Positions 52,802 through 61,180 of a stretch of DNA of 64,000 nucleotides are shown piece by piece. Numbering within the stretch: the stretch's first letter is position 1; the number at the start of each line of letters is the position of its first letter. A model generated the notes under the pieces. That model searched no databases, was not told the origin of the DNA, and saw nothing but the letters and a program-made list of their open reading frames with translations. Position numbers and translations under genes: made by a program. This stretch comes from Microbacterium stercoris. Lineage in GTDB: Bacteria; Actinomycetota; Actinomycetes; Actinomycetales; Microbacteriaceae. Location of the stretch: assembly GCF_017592545.1 (NCBI RefSeq), contig NZ_JAGFOA010000005.1, positions 186,001 to 250,000 of the forward strand, given 5' to 3'.

Positions 52802-53541
52802 GTGTGGAGTCCGCATTCGGTCTTGTCGAGCCCGGCCCAGCGGCCGGAGCGGGGGTCTTCGCCGGGGGCGACGGGGCGGGTGCAGGGCTTGCAGCCGATC
52901 GACGGGAAACCGAAGTTCAGCAGCAGGTTCATCGGCACCTTGTGGAGGGCCGCGTAGGTCGAGAGGTCGTCCCAGGACCATGCGGCGACGGGATTCACCT
53001 TCACGAGACCGTTCTTCGCGTCCCACGTGACGAGCGGGGTGTTCGTGCGGGTGGGAGCCTCGTCGCGTCGGACGCCGGTGAACCAGAGCTCGTAGCCCTG
53101 GAGGGCCTCGTGGAGCGGAGCAACCTTCCGCAGGTCGCAGCATCTCGCCGCGTCGCGCCCGTGTAGGTCCTTGCCCCACGCCGCGTCCTGCTCTGCGACG
53201 GTCTGCTCGGGAAGCACATCCACCACGCGCACATCGAGGGTGCGGGACACCTCGTCGCGCGTGGCGACGGTCTCGGTGAAGTGGTAGCCCGTGTCGAGGA
53301 AGAGGACGTCCACTCCCGGCAGCCGGTCGGCGACGAGATGCGGCAGGGCCGCGTCCGCCATCGAGCAGGCGACGGCCAGGGCGCCGACGTCGAAGTTGCG
53401 GGCGACCCAGTCGATGACCTGAGCGGGAGTCGCCTCGTGGTCGGTGAGCGAACCGAGCTCCTCGTTGCCGCGGAGAGCGAGGGCCTCGAGCTCCTCGGCG
53501 GAGCGGCGCACGGTGACGCGCGGGGCGAGTGAGACGGTCAT
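52798..53541 (-). CDS. cysH: APS reductase ([4Fe-4S] type)
   Basis: 247 residues. The PAPS-reductase-like fold is present (FLDTGYHFTETVATRDEV, WFTGVRRDEAPTR). The paired cysteines ARCCDLRK and the later GCKPCTRP are the ligands of the [4Fe-4S] cluster that marks adenylylsulfate (APS) rather than PAPS reductases, and the catalytic cysteine is in the C-terminal ECGLH. It reduces APS to sulfite. The absence of cysC in the operon agrees. ATG 53541 overlaps the sir stop. Confidence 0.95.
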   Translation of the reverse strand: MTVSLAPRVTVRRSAEELEALALRGNEELGSLTDHEATPAQVIDWVARNFDVGALAVACSMADAALPHLVADRLPGVDVLFLDTGYHFTETVATRDEVSRTLDVRVVDVLPEQTVAEQDAAWGKDLHGRDAARCCDLRKVAPLHEALQGYELWFTGVRRDEAPTRTNTPLVTWDAKNGLVKVNPVAAWSWDDLSTYAALHKVPMNLLLNFGFPSIGCKPCTRPVAPGEDPRSGRWAGLDKTECGLHT

Positions 53542-55247
53542 CGCAGCTCCTCCTCGGCGGCTCGGTGCGCCCACTGGGCGAAGGTCTCGTCATCGACGCG
53601 CCCGGCCACGTAGCGGGTGGCGACCTTCTCGACGTAATCGGCGATGCCGTCCGCTGCGACCTTCAGCCCGCGAACGGTGCGCCCGAGGCCGGCCTCCTCG
53701 CGCTCGGACGAGGCGAGACCACCGCCGAGGTGCACCTGGAAGCCCGGCACCTGGTTGCCCTCGTCGTCGGTGATGATCTGGCCCTTGAGGCCGATGTCGG
53801 CCGTCTGGATGCGGGCGCAGGAGTTCGGGCAGCCGTTCACGTTGAGGCTGAGCGGGGCGCGCAGGTCCATGCCGTCGAGGCGCTTCTCGAGCTCGAAGAT
53901 CGCCTCGCGGGCGTTGTCCTTCGTGTTCACGATCGCGAGCTTGCAGAACTCGATGCCGGTGCATGCGATGGTGCCGCGGCGGATCAGGCTGGGCCGCGCG
54001 CTGAACTCGAGCTCGTCGAGTCCCTGGATGAGCGGCTCGACGTTCTCCTTCGGGATGTCGAGCACCACGATCTTCTGATGCGGAGTCAGGCGCAGGCGGG
54101 AAGAGCCCTGTGCCTCGATCAGGTCGGCGAGCTTGCCGAGGTTCTCGCCAGAGGTGCGCCCGACGATCGGCGTCGCACCGACGTAGAACAGGCCGTCCTT
54201 CTGCGCGTGCACGCCCACGTGGTCACCCGGGGTGAGCGGCTTGGGGGCCGCGGGGCCGTCGGCGAGGCGGTAACCGAGGTACTCGGTCTCCAGCACGTCG
54301 CGGAACCTCTCGACGCCCCAGTCGGCGAGCAGGAACTTCAGGCGGGCCTTGTTGCGCAGGCGGCGATATCCGTAGTCGCGGAAGATCTGCGCGACGCCGT
54401 GCCACACCTCCGCCACCTGGTCGGGGGCAGCCCAAGCGCCGAGGCGCTCTCCGAGACGCGGGACGGTGGACAGCGCGCCGCCCACCCAGACGTCGTAGCC
54501 GATGCCGAGCTCGGGGTGCTCGACGGCCACAAATGCCACGTCGTTGATCTCGTGGACGACATCGTGGCTCGGATGACCGGTGATGGCCGACTTGAACTTG
54601 CGGGGCAGGTTCGCGAGCGACTCGTCGCCGATGAAGCGGCTGGTGATCTCCTCGATCTGGGCGGTCGGATCGATCAGCTCATCGACGGCAATGCCGGCGA
54701 CGGGCGATCCGAGCACCACACGCGGCACATCGCCGCACGCCTCGGTGGTCGACAGGCCGACCGCCTCGAGGCGGCGCCAGATCTCGGGGACGTCCTCGAC
54801 CCGCACCCAGTGCAGCTGGATGTTCTGACGATCGGTGATGTCGGCGGTGCCGCGACCGAACTCGACGGAGACATCCGCGATGACGCGCAGCTGCTCGGTG
54901 CTCAGCTGCCCACCGTCCAGGCGGATCCGCATCATGAAGTACTCGTCCTCGAGCTCGTGAGGCTCGAGCGTCGCGGTCCGGCCGCCGTCGATGCCGGGCT
55001 TGCGCTGGGTGTAGAGGCCCCACCAGCGGAAGCGGCCGTGCAGATCCGTCGGGTCGATCGAGGCGAAGCCGCCCTGCGCGTACGTGCTCTCGATGCGCTC
55101 GCGGACGCTCAGGCCGCCGTCGGCCTGCTTCCACTCCTCGTTGCCGTTGAGCGGTTCCTTGCCGTCGACCAGCCATTGCCCGTTCGGCTTGCCCGACGGA
55201 CGGAGCCGTGCGCCGCGCACCGGGGGCGCGATCTCCGTGGATGTCAT
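53538..55247 (-). CDS. sir: Ferredoxin-dependent sulfite reductase
   Basis: 569 residues, of the sulfite/nitrite reductase family. Two half-domains are followed by the siroheme-[4Fe-4S] ligands in ACTGIEFCK and NGCPNSC. The tyrosine in GLYTQR and the cysteine in TEACGDVPR match the pair known to be cross-linked in mycobacterial SirA. It makes sulfide from sulfite, receiving electrons through FdxA. It is the first gene of the operon; a ribosome-binding site AGGAGA precedes the ATG, and a -10 TAGTCT lies about 34 bases upstream. Confidence 0.95.
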   Translation of the reverse strand: MTSTEIAPPVRGARLRPSGKPNGQWLVDGKEPLNGNEEWKQADGGLSVRERIESTYAQGGFASIDPTDLHGRFRWWGLYTQRKPGIDGGRTATLEPHELEDEYFMMRIRLDGGQLSTEQLRVIADVSVEFGRGTADITDRQNIQLHWVRVEDVPEIWRRLEAVGLSTTEACGDVPRVVLGSPVAGIAVDELIDPTAQIEEITSRFIGDESLANLPRKFKSAITGHPSHDVVHEINDVAFVAVEHPELGIGYDVWVGGALSTVPRLGERLGAWAAPDQVAEVWHGVAQIFRDYGYRRLRNKARLKFLLADWGVERFRDVLETEYLGYRLADGPAAPKPLTPGDHVGVHAQKDGLFYVGATPIVGRTSGENLGKLADLIEAQGSSRLRLTPHQKIVVLDIPKENVEPLIQGLDELEFSARPSLIRRGTIACTGIEFCKLAIVNTKDNAREAIFELEKRLDGMDLRAPLSLNVNGCPNSCARIQTADIGLKGQIITDDEGNQVPGFQVHLGGGLASSEREEAGLGRTVRGLKVAADGIADYVEKVATRYVAGRVDDETFAQWAHRAAEEELR

Positions 55248-55280
55248 CTCGGGGTCTCCTCTTGACTCGTCGTCAGGGAA

Positions 55281-55286
55281 AGACTA
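55281..55286 (-). promoter_or_regulatory. -10 element TAGTCT of the sir-cys operon
   Basis: On the minus strand TAGTCT gives a leader of about 26 bases ending in the AGGAGA ribosome-binding site of sir. Confidence 0.5.
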
Positions 55287-55341
55287 AAGACGACCGCCAT
55301 CGCGCCCTCGGGAAGAGACGTTGTGTGACGAATGCCCACCG

Positions 55342-55361
55342 CGACGGTAGGAATACCGTCG
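55342..55361. promoter_or_regulatory. Palindromic operator candidate upstream of sir
   Basis: CGACGGTA, four bases (GGAA), TACCGTCG: a perfect eight-base inverted repeat. It sits between the Rrf2 stop and the sir promoter, about 56-75 bases upstream of the sir -10 element, a position suited to an activator or to a regulator of a second promoter. Confidence 0.6.
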
Positions 55362-55389
55362 AGCGGTGCGCTATAGGGCGGCGCGTCCC

Positions 55390-55872
55390 TCAGATGAAGT
55401 AGTCAGGCGTGTCGAGACGCCGATCGGTGTCAGGGCTCACCCATGCCCCGGGCGACTTGACGAGGGCGTCGACGTGGGCCGGCAGGCGGCCGTTGGAGAG
55501 ATCCTGCAGCGACGTGCGCTCGAGCACGTCGCGCACGCTCGCCCGCAGTGCGACCCACAGCTCCAGCAGGATGCCGCTCGACTGCATCTCGCTCGGGCGC
55601 TGATCGCGCACGAAGACGAGCGGTCCGTCGACGGCGCGGATCACGTCGGCGACGGTGATGAGGTGTGCCGGGCGCGCCAGCTCGTACCCTCCGGACGCGC
55701 CGCGTCGGCTCGAGACCACGCCCGCGCGGGTGAGCGAGGTCAGGATCGCCTCGAGGAACTTCGGCGGAATACCTTCGGCTGTGGCGATCTCGGCGCTGGT
55801 GAGCACGCGCGTGGCGCTCACGAGGAGCACCGAGGCGCGCACGGCGTATTCGGCTCGGGCGGAGATGCGCAT
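55390..55872 (-). CDS. Rrf2-family transcriptional regulator without iron-sulfur cysteines
   Basis: 160 residues. MRISARAEYAVRASVLLV, the winged helix with IATAEGIPPKFLEAILTSLTRAGVVSSRRGASGGYELARP, and the dimerisation helix are typical of Rrf2 proteins. There is no cysteine in the whole protein, so it cannot bind a cluster like IscR or NsrR; it resembles the cysteine-metabolism regulator CymR in this respect. It lies just upstream of the cys operon in the same direction, 142 bases before sir. CAGGAT lies six bases before the ATG. Confidence 0.88.
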   Translation of the reverse strand: MRISARAEYAVRASVLLVSATRVLTSAEIATAEGIPPKFLEAILTSLTRAGVVSSRRGASGGYELARPAHLITVADVIRAVDGPLVFVRDQRPSEMQSSGILLELWVALRASVRDVLERTSLQDLSNGRLPAHVDALVKSPGAWVSPDTDRRLDTPDYFI

Positions 55873-55894
55873 GTCCTGATCCTGTCATGACGAA

Positions 55895-55928
55895 CTGAGG
55901 GCCGGATCCGTGCGGATCCGGCCCTCAG
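55895..55928 (-). terminator. Terminator after fadB
   Basis: A perfect 16-base inverted repeat (CTGAGGGCCGGATCCG) separated by TG, lying between the fadB stop and the Rrf2 start. It separates beta-oxidation from sulfur regulation. Confidence 0.85.
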
Positions 55929-55948
55929 TGCTGCCGCGTCGCGTGCGC

Positions 55949-58102
55949 TCAGCGGTGCGCGGCGCCCCGCAGCGGCGGCGTGTGGAACGTCCCGCCCGCG
56001 GCGCGCTCGGACGCGCCGGAGCGGTCCAGGTAGGCCGAGGCGCCTCCGTCGATGAACGGCCAGCCCGCGCCGAGGATGAGGCAGAGGTCGATGTCCTCGA
56101 CCTCGGGCACCACACCCTCGTCCAGCATCAGCTTGATCTCGCTGGCGAGCCCGTCCTCCACGCGGCGGAGGATCTCCGCTTCGGACGCGGGCGACTTGCC
56201 GGACTCGATGACCTTCTGCGCCTCCTTCGTCCAGCCGGTGACGCGTCCGTTCTTGTCCTTCTCGACCACAGCGCCCACCTCGGAGAGGCGATGGAGGTTC
56301 TGCGAGGCGAAGAAGCGGTCGGGGAAGTGGCGCACCATCGTGTCCTGAACGTGCGCGGCGACCTTCCATCCCACCAGATCGATCAGCTGGAACGGCGTCA
56401 TCGGGAGACCGAGAGGCGCGAACGCCTTCTCGACCGTGAGCAGCGGCGTGCCCTCGTCGACGGCCCGGGCTGCCTCTCCCATGACCTTGGCCAGCAGACG
56501 GTTGACGACGAAGCCGGGGGCATCGGCGGTCAGCACGGCGTTCTTCTTCAGGTTGCGAGCCACGACGAACGCGGTCGCGAGCGCCTCGTCACTGGACTGA
56601 GGCGTCTTCACGATCTCGATCAGCGGCATCACCGCGACGGGGTTGAAGAAGTGGAAGCCCACAAGACGCTCGGGGTGTTCGAGCACCGATCCGATCTCCT
56701 CGACGGAGAGCGACGACGTGTTGGTGGCCAGGATCGCGTCGGGAGCGATGATCTTCTCGATCTCGCGGAAGACCTGCTGCTTGACGCCGGTCTCCTCGAA
56801 GACCGCCTCGATCACGAAATCGCAGTCGGCGTACTCGCTCTTGTCGACCGTGCCGTGCACCAGCGCGTTCAGTCGGTTGGCGGTGTCCGCGTCGATGCGG
56901 CCCTTCGTGCGCAGCTGGGCGATCTCGTCACGGATGTACGCGAGCCCCTTGTCGACGCGCGCCTGGTCGATGTCCGTGATGAGCACGGGCACCTCCAGAC
57001 GCCGCACGAACAGCAGCGCGAACTGGCTCGCCATCAGGCCCGCGCCGATGACGCCCACCTTGGCGACCTTCTTGGCGAGGGCCTTGTCCGGAGCACCGAC
57101 CGGGCGCTTGGCGCGCTTCTGCACGAGATCGAACGCGTACATGGAAGCGACGAACTGGTCGCCGGAGATGAGCTCGGCGAGCGCTTCGTCCTCGCGCGCG
57201 AAACCCTCTTCGATGGATCCGGACTTCGCCTTGTCCAGCAGTTCGAGCGCAAGGTACGGCGACTTCGGCTCCGTGCCGATGCGGCTCTCCAGCATGCCGC
57301 GCGCGACCTTGATCGCGATCGGCCATTTCGTCAGGCGCTCGATCTTGCCGGGTGCGTTCTTGCGCTCGACCTTGACCGTTCCGCCCAGCACGCCGTCGGC
57401 CCAGGCGAGCGAATCCTCGAGGTAGGAGGCCGGGCCGAAGATCGCGTCGAACATCCCGAGCTCGTACGCCTGGCGCGGCTTGAGCGTGCGGTTCTGCTTG
57501 AGAGGGTTCGAGATGACCACCTCGAGGGCGTTCTCGATTCCGATCAGGTTCGGCAGCAGGGTCGCGCCACCCCAGCCGGGCACGATGCCGAGGAACACCT
57601 CGGGCAGAGCGATCGCCGCGGCCGAGGAATCGACCGTGCGATAGGTCGAGTGCAGGGCGATCTCGACGGCGCCGCCGAGAGCCAGACCGTTCACGAACGA
57701 GAACGAGGGCACCCCGAGCTTCGACAGCTTGCCGAGCACGTGGTGTCCGAGCTGGGCGATCAGGCGCGCGAAGTCCTTCGAGGGCAGGGCGCCCACGCCG
57801 GACAGATCGGCCCCTGCCGCGAAGATGTACTGCTTGCCCGTGACGGCGACCGCGTCGATCTCGCCGGCCTCGGCGCGCTTCTTGAGCTCGTCGAGGCGCT
57901 CGTCGAGCTCGGTCAGCGTGGCGGGGCCGAGGGTGTTCGGGCGGGTGTGGTCCTTGCCGTTGTGCAGCGTGATCAGCGCGATGGTGCGGCCACTGGGCAG
58001 CCGGACGTCGCTCACGAGCGAGTGCGTGACGACCTCCGCGTCCGCCATTGCGAGCAGCGGGGAGAAGTCGATGGTGCTGTAGTCGGTCACTGCGGCGCTC
58101 AC
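55949..58102 (-). CDS. fadB: 3-hydroxyacyl-CoA dehydrogenase / enoyl-CoA hydratase (FadB-like)
   Basis: 717 residues. The N-terminal crotonase domain (about 1-300) has IFAAGADLSGVG and LPEVFLGIVPGWGGA. The central NAD-binding domain (from about 340, VGVIGAGLMASQFALLFVRR) and C-terminal hydroxyacyl-CoA dehydrogenase domains (LVGFHFFNPVAVMPLIEIV, PGFVVNRLL) follow. It catalyses hydration and oxidation in fatty-acid beta-oxidation. The GTG at 58102 overlaps the fadA stop by four bases, a normal two-gene complex. The frame is open further upstream, but inside fadA. Confidence 0.93.
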   Translation of the reverse strand: MSAAVTDYSTIDFSPLLAMADAEVVTHSLVSDVRLPSGRTIALITLHNGKDHTRPNTLGPATLTELDERLDELKKRAEAGEIDAVAVTGKQYIFAAGADLSGVGALPSKDFARLIAQLGHHVLGKLSKLGVPSFSFVNGLALGGAVEIALHSTYRTVDSSAAAIALPEVFLGIVPGWGGATLLPNLIGIENALEVVISNPLKQNRTLKPRQAYELGMFDAIFGPASYLEDSLAWADGVLGGTVKVERKNAPGKIERLTKWPIAIKVARGMLESRIGTEPKSPYLALELLDKAKSGSIEEGFAREDEALAELISGDQFVASMYAFDLVQKRAKRPVGAPDKALAKKVAKVGVIGAGLMASQFALLFVRRLEVPVLITDIDQARVDKGLAYIRDEIAQLRTKGRIDADTANRLNALVHGTVDKSEYADCDFVIEAVFEETGVKQQVFREIEKIIAPDAILATNTSSLSVEEIGSVLEHPERLVGFHFFNPVAVMPLIEIVKTPQSSDEALATAFVVARNLKKNAVLTADAPGFVVNRLLAKVMGEAARAVDEGTPLLTVEKAFAPLGLPMTPFQLIDLVGWKVAAHVQDTMVRHFPDRFFASQNLHRLSEVGAVVEKDKNGRVTGWTKEAQKVIESGKSPASEAEILRRVEDGLASEIKLMLDEGVVPEVEDIDLCLILGAGWPFIDGGASAYLDRSGASERAAGGTFHTPPLRGAAHR

Positions 58103-59304
58103 TTCTTCTTCTTGCCGGTGTAGTGGGGGTTCTCCCAGATGACGGTGCCGCCCTGGCCGAGACCGACGCACATCGCGGTCATGCCGTAGCGCACCTCGGG
58201 GTGCTCGGCGAAGTGTGCCGCCAGCTGGATCATGAGCCGCACGCCGGATGCGGCGAGCGGGTGGCCGAGGGCGATCGCGCCGCCCCACGGGTTCACGCGC
58301 GGATCGTCATCGGCGATGCCGAAGTGATCCAGCAGCGAGAGCACCTGGATGCCGAAGGCCTCGTTGAGCTCGAACAGGCCGATGTCGTCGATCGTCAGTC
58401 CCGCCTTGGCGAGGGCCTTCTCGGTCGAGGGGATCGGACCGATGCCCATGATCTCGGGCTCGACGCCGGCGAACGCGAACGAGACCAGGCGCATCTTCGG
58501 CGTCAGGCCGAACTCCTTCACGGCCGCGCCGCTCGCCAGAAGACTGACGGTGGCGCCGTCCGTGAGCGGCGAGGACGTTCCCGCGGTCACGCGGCCGTGC
58601 GGGCGGAACGGGGTCTTGAGGGCGGCGAGGCCCTCCATCGTCGTCTCGGGACGACGGCCCTCGTCCTCGGTCGCGAGGCCCCACTGGCCATCCGCGCCCG
58701 TGATCGCGACCGGCACGAGATCCGGCTGGATCTTCCCGGACTCGTAGGCTGCCTGAGCCTTGTGCTGGCTCAGCATGCCGAAGCGGTCCGCACGCTCCTT
58801 GGTGAGCTGCGGGAAGCGGTCGTGGATGCGCTCCGCGGTGACGCCCATGTTGAGCGCGCCCGGGTCCACCAGGCGCTCCGCGACGAAGCGCGGGTTCGGG
58901 TCGGCATTGCCGCCGATGGGGTGGTGACCCATGTGCTCGACGCCGCCCGCGATCGCGAAGTCGTACATGCCGACGCCGATCGACGCCGCCATCGTCGTGA
59001 CGCTCGTCATGGCCCCGGCACACATGCGCTCGACCGCGAGACCGGGCACCGTCATCGGCAGCCCGGCAAGGATCCCGACGGTGCGTCCGAGGGTCAGCCC
59101 CTGGTCGCCCGTCTGCGAGGTGGCGGCGATGGCCACATCGTCGATCCGGTCCTTCGGCACCTCCGGGTTGCGCTCCAGCAGGCCCTTCAGCGCCTTGACG
59201 GCGAGGTCATCCGCTCGCGTGTTCCAATACATGCCCTTCTCGCCCGCGCGCCCGAAGGGGGTGCGCATTCCATCGACGAAATAGACATCAGCCAGCTCGG
59301 CCAC
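58099..59304 (-). CDS. fadA: Acetyl-CoA acyltransferase (3-ketoacyl-CoA thiolase)
   Basis: 401 residues. The nucleophilic cysteine is in VERMCAGAMTS, and the C-terminal catalytic motifs are NPWGGAIALGHPLAASG (His) and MCVGLGQGG (Cys). GGVEHMGHHPIGG is also typical. It cleaves 3-ketoacyl-CoA in the last step of beta-oxidation and forms a complex with FadB. It starts with GTG after GGGAGG; a -10 TAGGCT lies at 59331-59336 on this strand. Confidence 0.95.
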   Translation of the reverse strand: MAELADVYFVDGMRTPFGRAGEKGMYWNTRADDLAVKALKGLLERNPEVPKDRIDDVAIAATSQTGDQGLTLGRTVGILAGLPMTVPGLAVERMCAGAMTSVTTMAASIGVGMYDFAIAGGVEHMGHHPIGGNADPNPRFVAERLVDPGALNMGVTAERIHDRFPQLTKERADRFGMLSQHKAQAAYESGKIQPDLVPVAITGADGQWGLATEDEGRRPETTMEGLAALKTPFRPHGRVTAGTSSPLTDGATVSLLASGAAVKEFGLTPKMRLVSFAFAGVEPEIMGIGPIPSTEKALAKAGLTIDDIGLFELNEAFGIQVLSLLDHFGIADDDPRVNPWGGAIALGHPLAASGVRLMIQLAAHFAEHPEVRYGMTAMCVGLGQGGTVIWENPHYTGKKKK

Positions 59305-59330
59305 TCTGCCTCCCAGGTTCGGTTGTCTTC

Positions 59331-59336
59331 AGCCTA
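59331..59336 (-). promoter_or_regulatory. -10 element TAGGCT of fadA-fadB
   Basis: On the minus strand it lies 26 bases before the GTG; the leader of about 20 bases contains GGGAGG. Confidence 0.55.
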
Positions 59337-59378
59337 TGGAGGGGCCTGTGACCCGAGGAACCGGTTGGCCGGGATCGA

Positions 59379-60581
59379 CTAAGCGGGTTCGGGGCCCTCG
59401 TCACCCGCCTGCACGGAACGTACAAACGCATCGGCGATAAGTTGTGCGGTCTGCTCGATCTGCCATTCGCGGGCGCCGAGCCCGCGGAGGGCCTCGCCGA
59501 TGGAGAGCGCGTCGGCGGGAGCCGGAGGCGCCCACGCCACGCGGCGCAGCATCTCCGGTGTGAGCAGGTTCTCGGTGGGCATGTGCAGCTGCTCGGCACG
59601 CTCCTCGACCGCCGGGCGCGCCTGCTTCAGGCGCGCGTCGGCCTCGGGGTTGCGGTCGACCCAGGCGCGCGGCGGGGGAAGCGTGTCGCTGGGCACGCGC
59701 TCCTGCGGCAGATCGGCGCTCTCGCGACCCGCGACGATCGCGTTCCACCACCGGTCGAGCTGAGAGCGGCTGGCGCGGCCGTTGAAGTCCTTGAGCGATG
59801 CGAGCTCGCTCTTCGAAGCGGGGGCCGCGGCGATCGCGGCGACGAGCGCGCGATCCGGCACCAGGCGTCCGGGCGAGACATCCTGCTGCATCGCGTACTC
59901 CTCGCGGGCCAGCCAGAGCTGGCGCGCGATGGCGAGGTTGCGACGACCGCGCAGGGTGTGCAGGCCGCTGAGCCGGCGCCACGGGTCGGTGCGCGGCGGC
60001 TTCTGCTCCCGGATGCGCGTGGCCTCGAACTCCTGCGCGGCGAACTCGGACTTACCCGCCTCTTCGAGCGCGAGCACGAGTTCGTCCCGCACATCGATGA
60101 GGTGTTCGACATCCAGAGCGGCATACTCCAGCCAGGCCTGCGGCAGCGGGCGCGTGGACCAGTCGGCCGCGGAGTGCTCCTTTTTGAGGACGACGCCGAT
60201 CGTCGCCTCGACGACCGCGGCAAGGCCCACACGCTCCCAGCCGAGCAGCCGTGCGGCGAGCTCCGTGTCAAAGATCTCCGGCGGCAGCAGATCGAGCTCG
60301 CGCAGCGACGGGAGGTCCTGGCTTGCCGCGTGCAGCACCCATTCGACGTCTCCGATGGCGGCCTGGAGAGGGGAGAGGTCCTTCAGCGCCGGCGGGTCGA
60401 AGAGGAAGACGCCGGCGTCACGCCGGTTCACCTGCACGAGGTATGCCCGCTGCGAGTAGCGGAAGCCGGAGGCGCGCTCCACGTCGACGGCCACGGGCCC
60501 CGAGCCGGCGGCCAGGGCCGCGCAGGCGGCAGCCAGCCCCTCGGCGGTGTCGATGACGGTGTACTGGGCGGCCTCAGCCAT
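59379..60581 (-). CDS. rnd: Ribonuclease D-like 3'-5' exonuclease with HRDC domain
   Basis: 400 residues. The DEDD exonuclease domain shows VAVDVERASGFRYSQRAYL (Asp and Glu), LHAASQDLPSLREL, FDTELAARLLG and YAALDVEHLIDVRDEL (last Asp). An HRDC domain lies in the middle (ASLKDFNGRASRSQLDRWW). It trims structured RNA, probably tRNA. The start overlaps the DUF3000 stop by eight bases. This pair is conserved next to dxs in actinobacteria; here they are about 13 kb apart. Confidence 0.92.
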   Translation of the reverse strand: MAEAAQYTVIDTAEGLAAACAALAAGSGPVAVDVERASGFRYSQRAYLVQVNRRDAGVFLFDPPALKDLSPLQAAIGDVEWVLHAASQDLPSLRELDLLPPEIFDTELAARLLGWERVGLAAVVEATIGVVLKKEHSAADWSTRPLPQAWLEYAALDVEHLIDVRDELVLALEEAGKSEFAAQEFEATRIREQKPPRTDPWRRLSGLHTLRGRRNLAIARQLWLAREEYAMQQDVSPGRLVPDRALVAAIAAAPASKSELASLKDFNGRASRSQLDRWWNAIVAGRESADLPQERVPSDTLPPPRAWVDRNPEADARLKQARPAVEERAEQLHMPTENLLTPEMLRRVAWAPPAPADALSIGEALRGLGAREWQIEQTAQLIADAFVRSVQAGDEGPEPA

Positions 60582-61155
60582 TCGCGTTCCTCCGCTCTCC
60601 GAGGACGGCGATGCCCTCGGACCCCGGCGGGAGCCCCGCCAGCATGCATACGAGTTCGGCCCACGCATCCAGGTGCGCGTCGAACGGGCCGTCGGGTGTC
60701 CAGGATGCCCGCAGCTCGATCTGGGCGCCGTCACCCTCGTCGGCGAGCGCGCCGAACCCCTTGGACAGGATCTTCGTGGCCGTGCCGGACGCCGAGTGGT
60801 ACGCGGCGCCTCGCGAGTCGAGCGCGTCGGTGAGCCACGACCACGTGACGTCGGCGAGCAGCGGATCCGTGCCGATCTCCGGTTCGAGAGGAGCCTGCGC
60901 GAACGCGATCACGCGCCATGCGCCGCCCCAGGCGTCGGGTTCGGTCGGATCGTGCAGCAGGATGAACCGGCCCGTCCCGTAGGGCGAGTCGCCATGCTCC
61001 GTCGGGCGCACATCGCCCGCCAAGGCGAGACTGAACGGCGCCACCCCCGCGGGGGACGGGATCTCGCGCACGACGAAATCGCTGCGGAAGGTCGCTGCTC
61101 GAAGCTGCTCCGCAGCGGCGGCGAACGCGTCTGCCGCGCCTCCTCCTGCACTCAC
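60574..61155 (-). CDS. DUF3000 conserved protein
   Basis: 193 residues, soluble. Motifs FVVREIPSPAGVAPFSLALAGDV, DPTEPDAWGGAWRVIAFAQAPLEPEIG and a final AWAELVCMLAGLPPG mark the actinobacterial DUF3000 family, which is found with rnd. Its function is unknown. It uses GTG 61155 with TAATCT six bases before. Confidence 0.87.
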   Translation of the reverse strand: MSAGGGAADAFAAAAEQLRAATFRSDFVVREIPSPAGVAPFSLALAGDVRPTEHGDSPYGTGRFILLHDPTEPDAWGGAWRVIAFAQAPLEPEIGTDPLLADVTWSWLTDALDSRGAAYHSASGTATKILSKGFGALADEGDGAQIELRASWTPDGPFDAHLDAWAELVCMLAGLPPGSEGIAVLGERRNANG

Positions 61156-61161
61156 GGTGTC

Positions 61162-61171
61162 AGATTAGAGT
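61162..61171. promoter_or_regulatory. Overlapping divergent -10 elements (TAATCT reverse, TAGAGT forward)
   Basis: On the minus strand TAATCT (61162-61167) ends six bases before the GTG at 61155. On the plus strand TAGAGT (61166-61171) ends nine bases before the ATG at 61181, with a purine-rich GGAGGGG spacer. The hexamers share two base pairs. Confidence 0.55.
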
Positions 61172-61180
61172 GGAGGGGTC

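Noticed and set aside
48079-55872. The cys operon as a horizontally acquired island
   Set aside because: Codon use and GC content match the flanks, no mobile genes, tRNA or direct repeats are present, and the genes are typical of actinobacteria.
59410-59425. A LexA-like box near the rnd end (GAACGTAC)
   Set aside because: The second half does not match GTTC at the right spacing, and it lies inside coding sequence.
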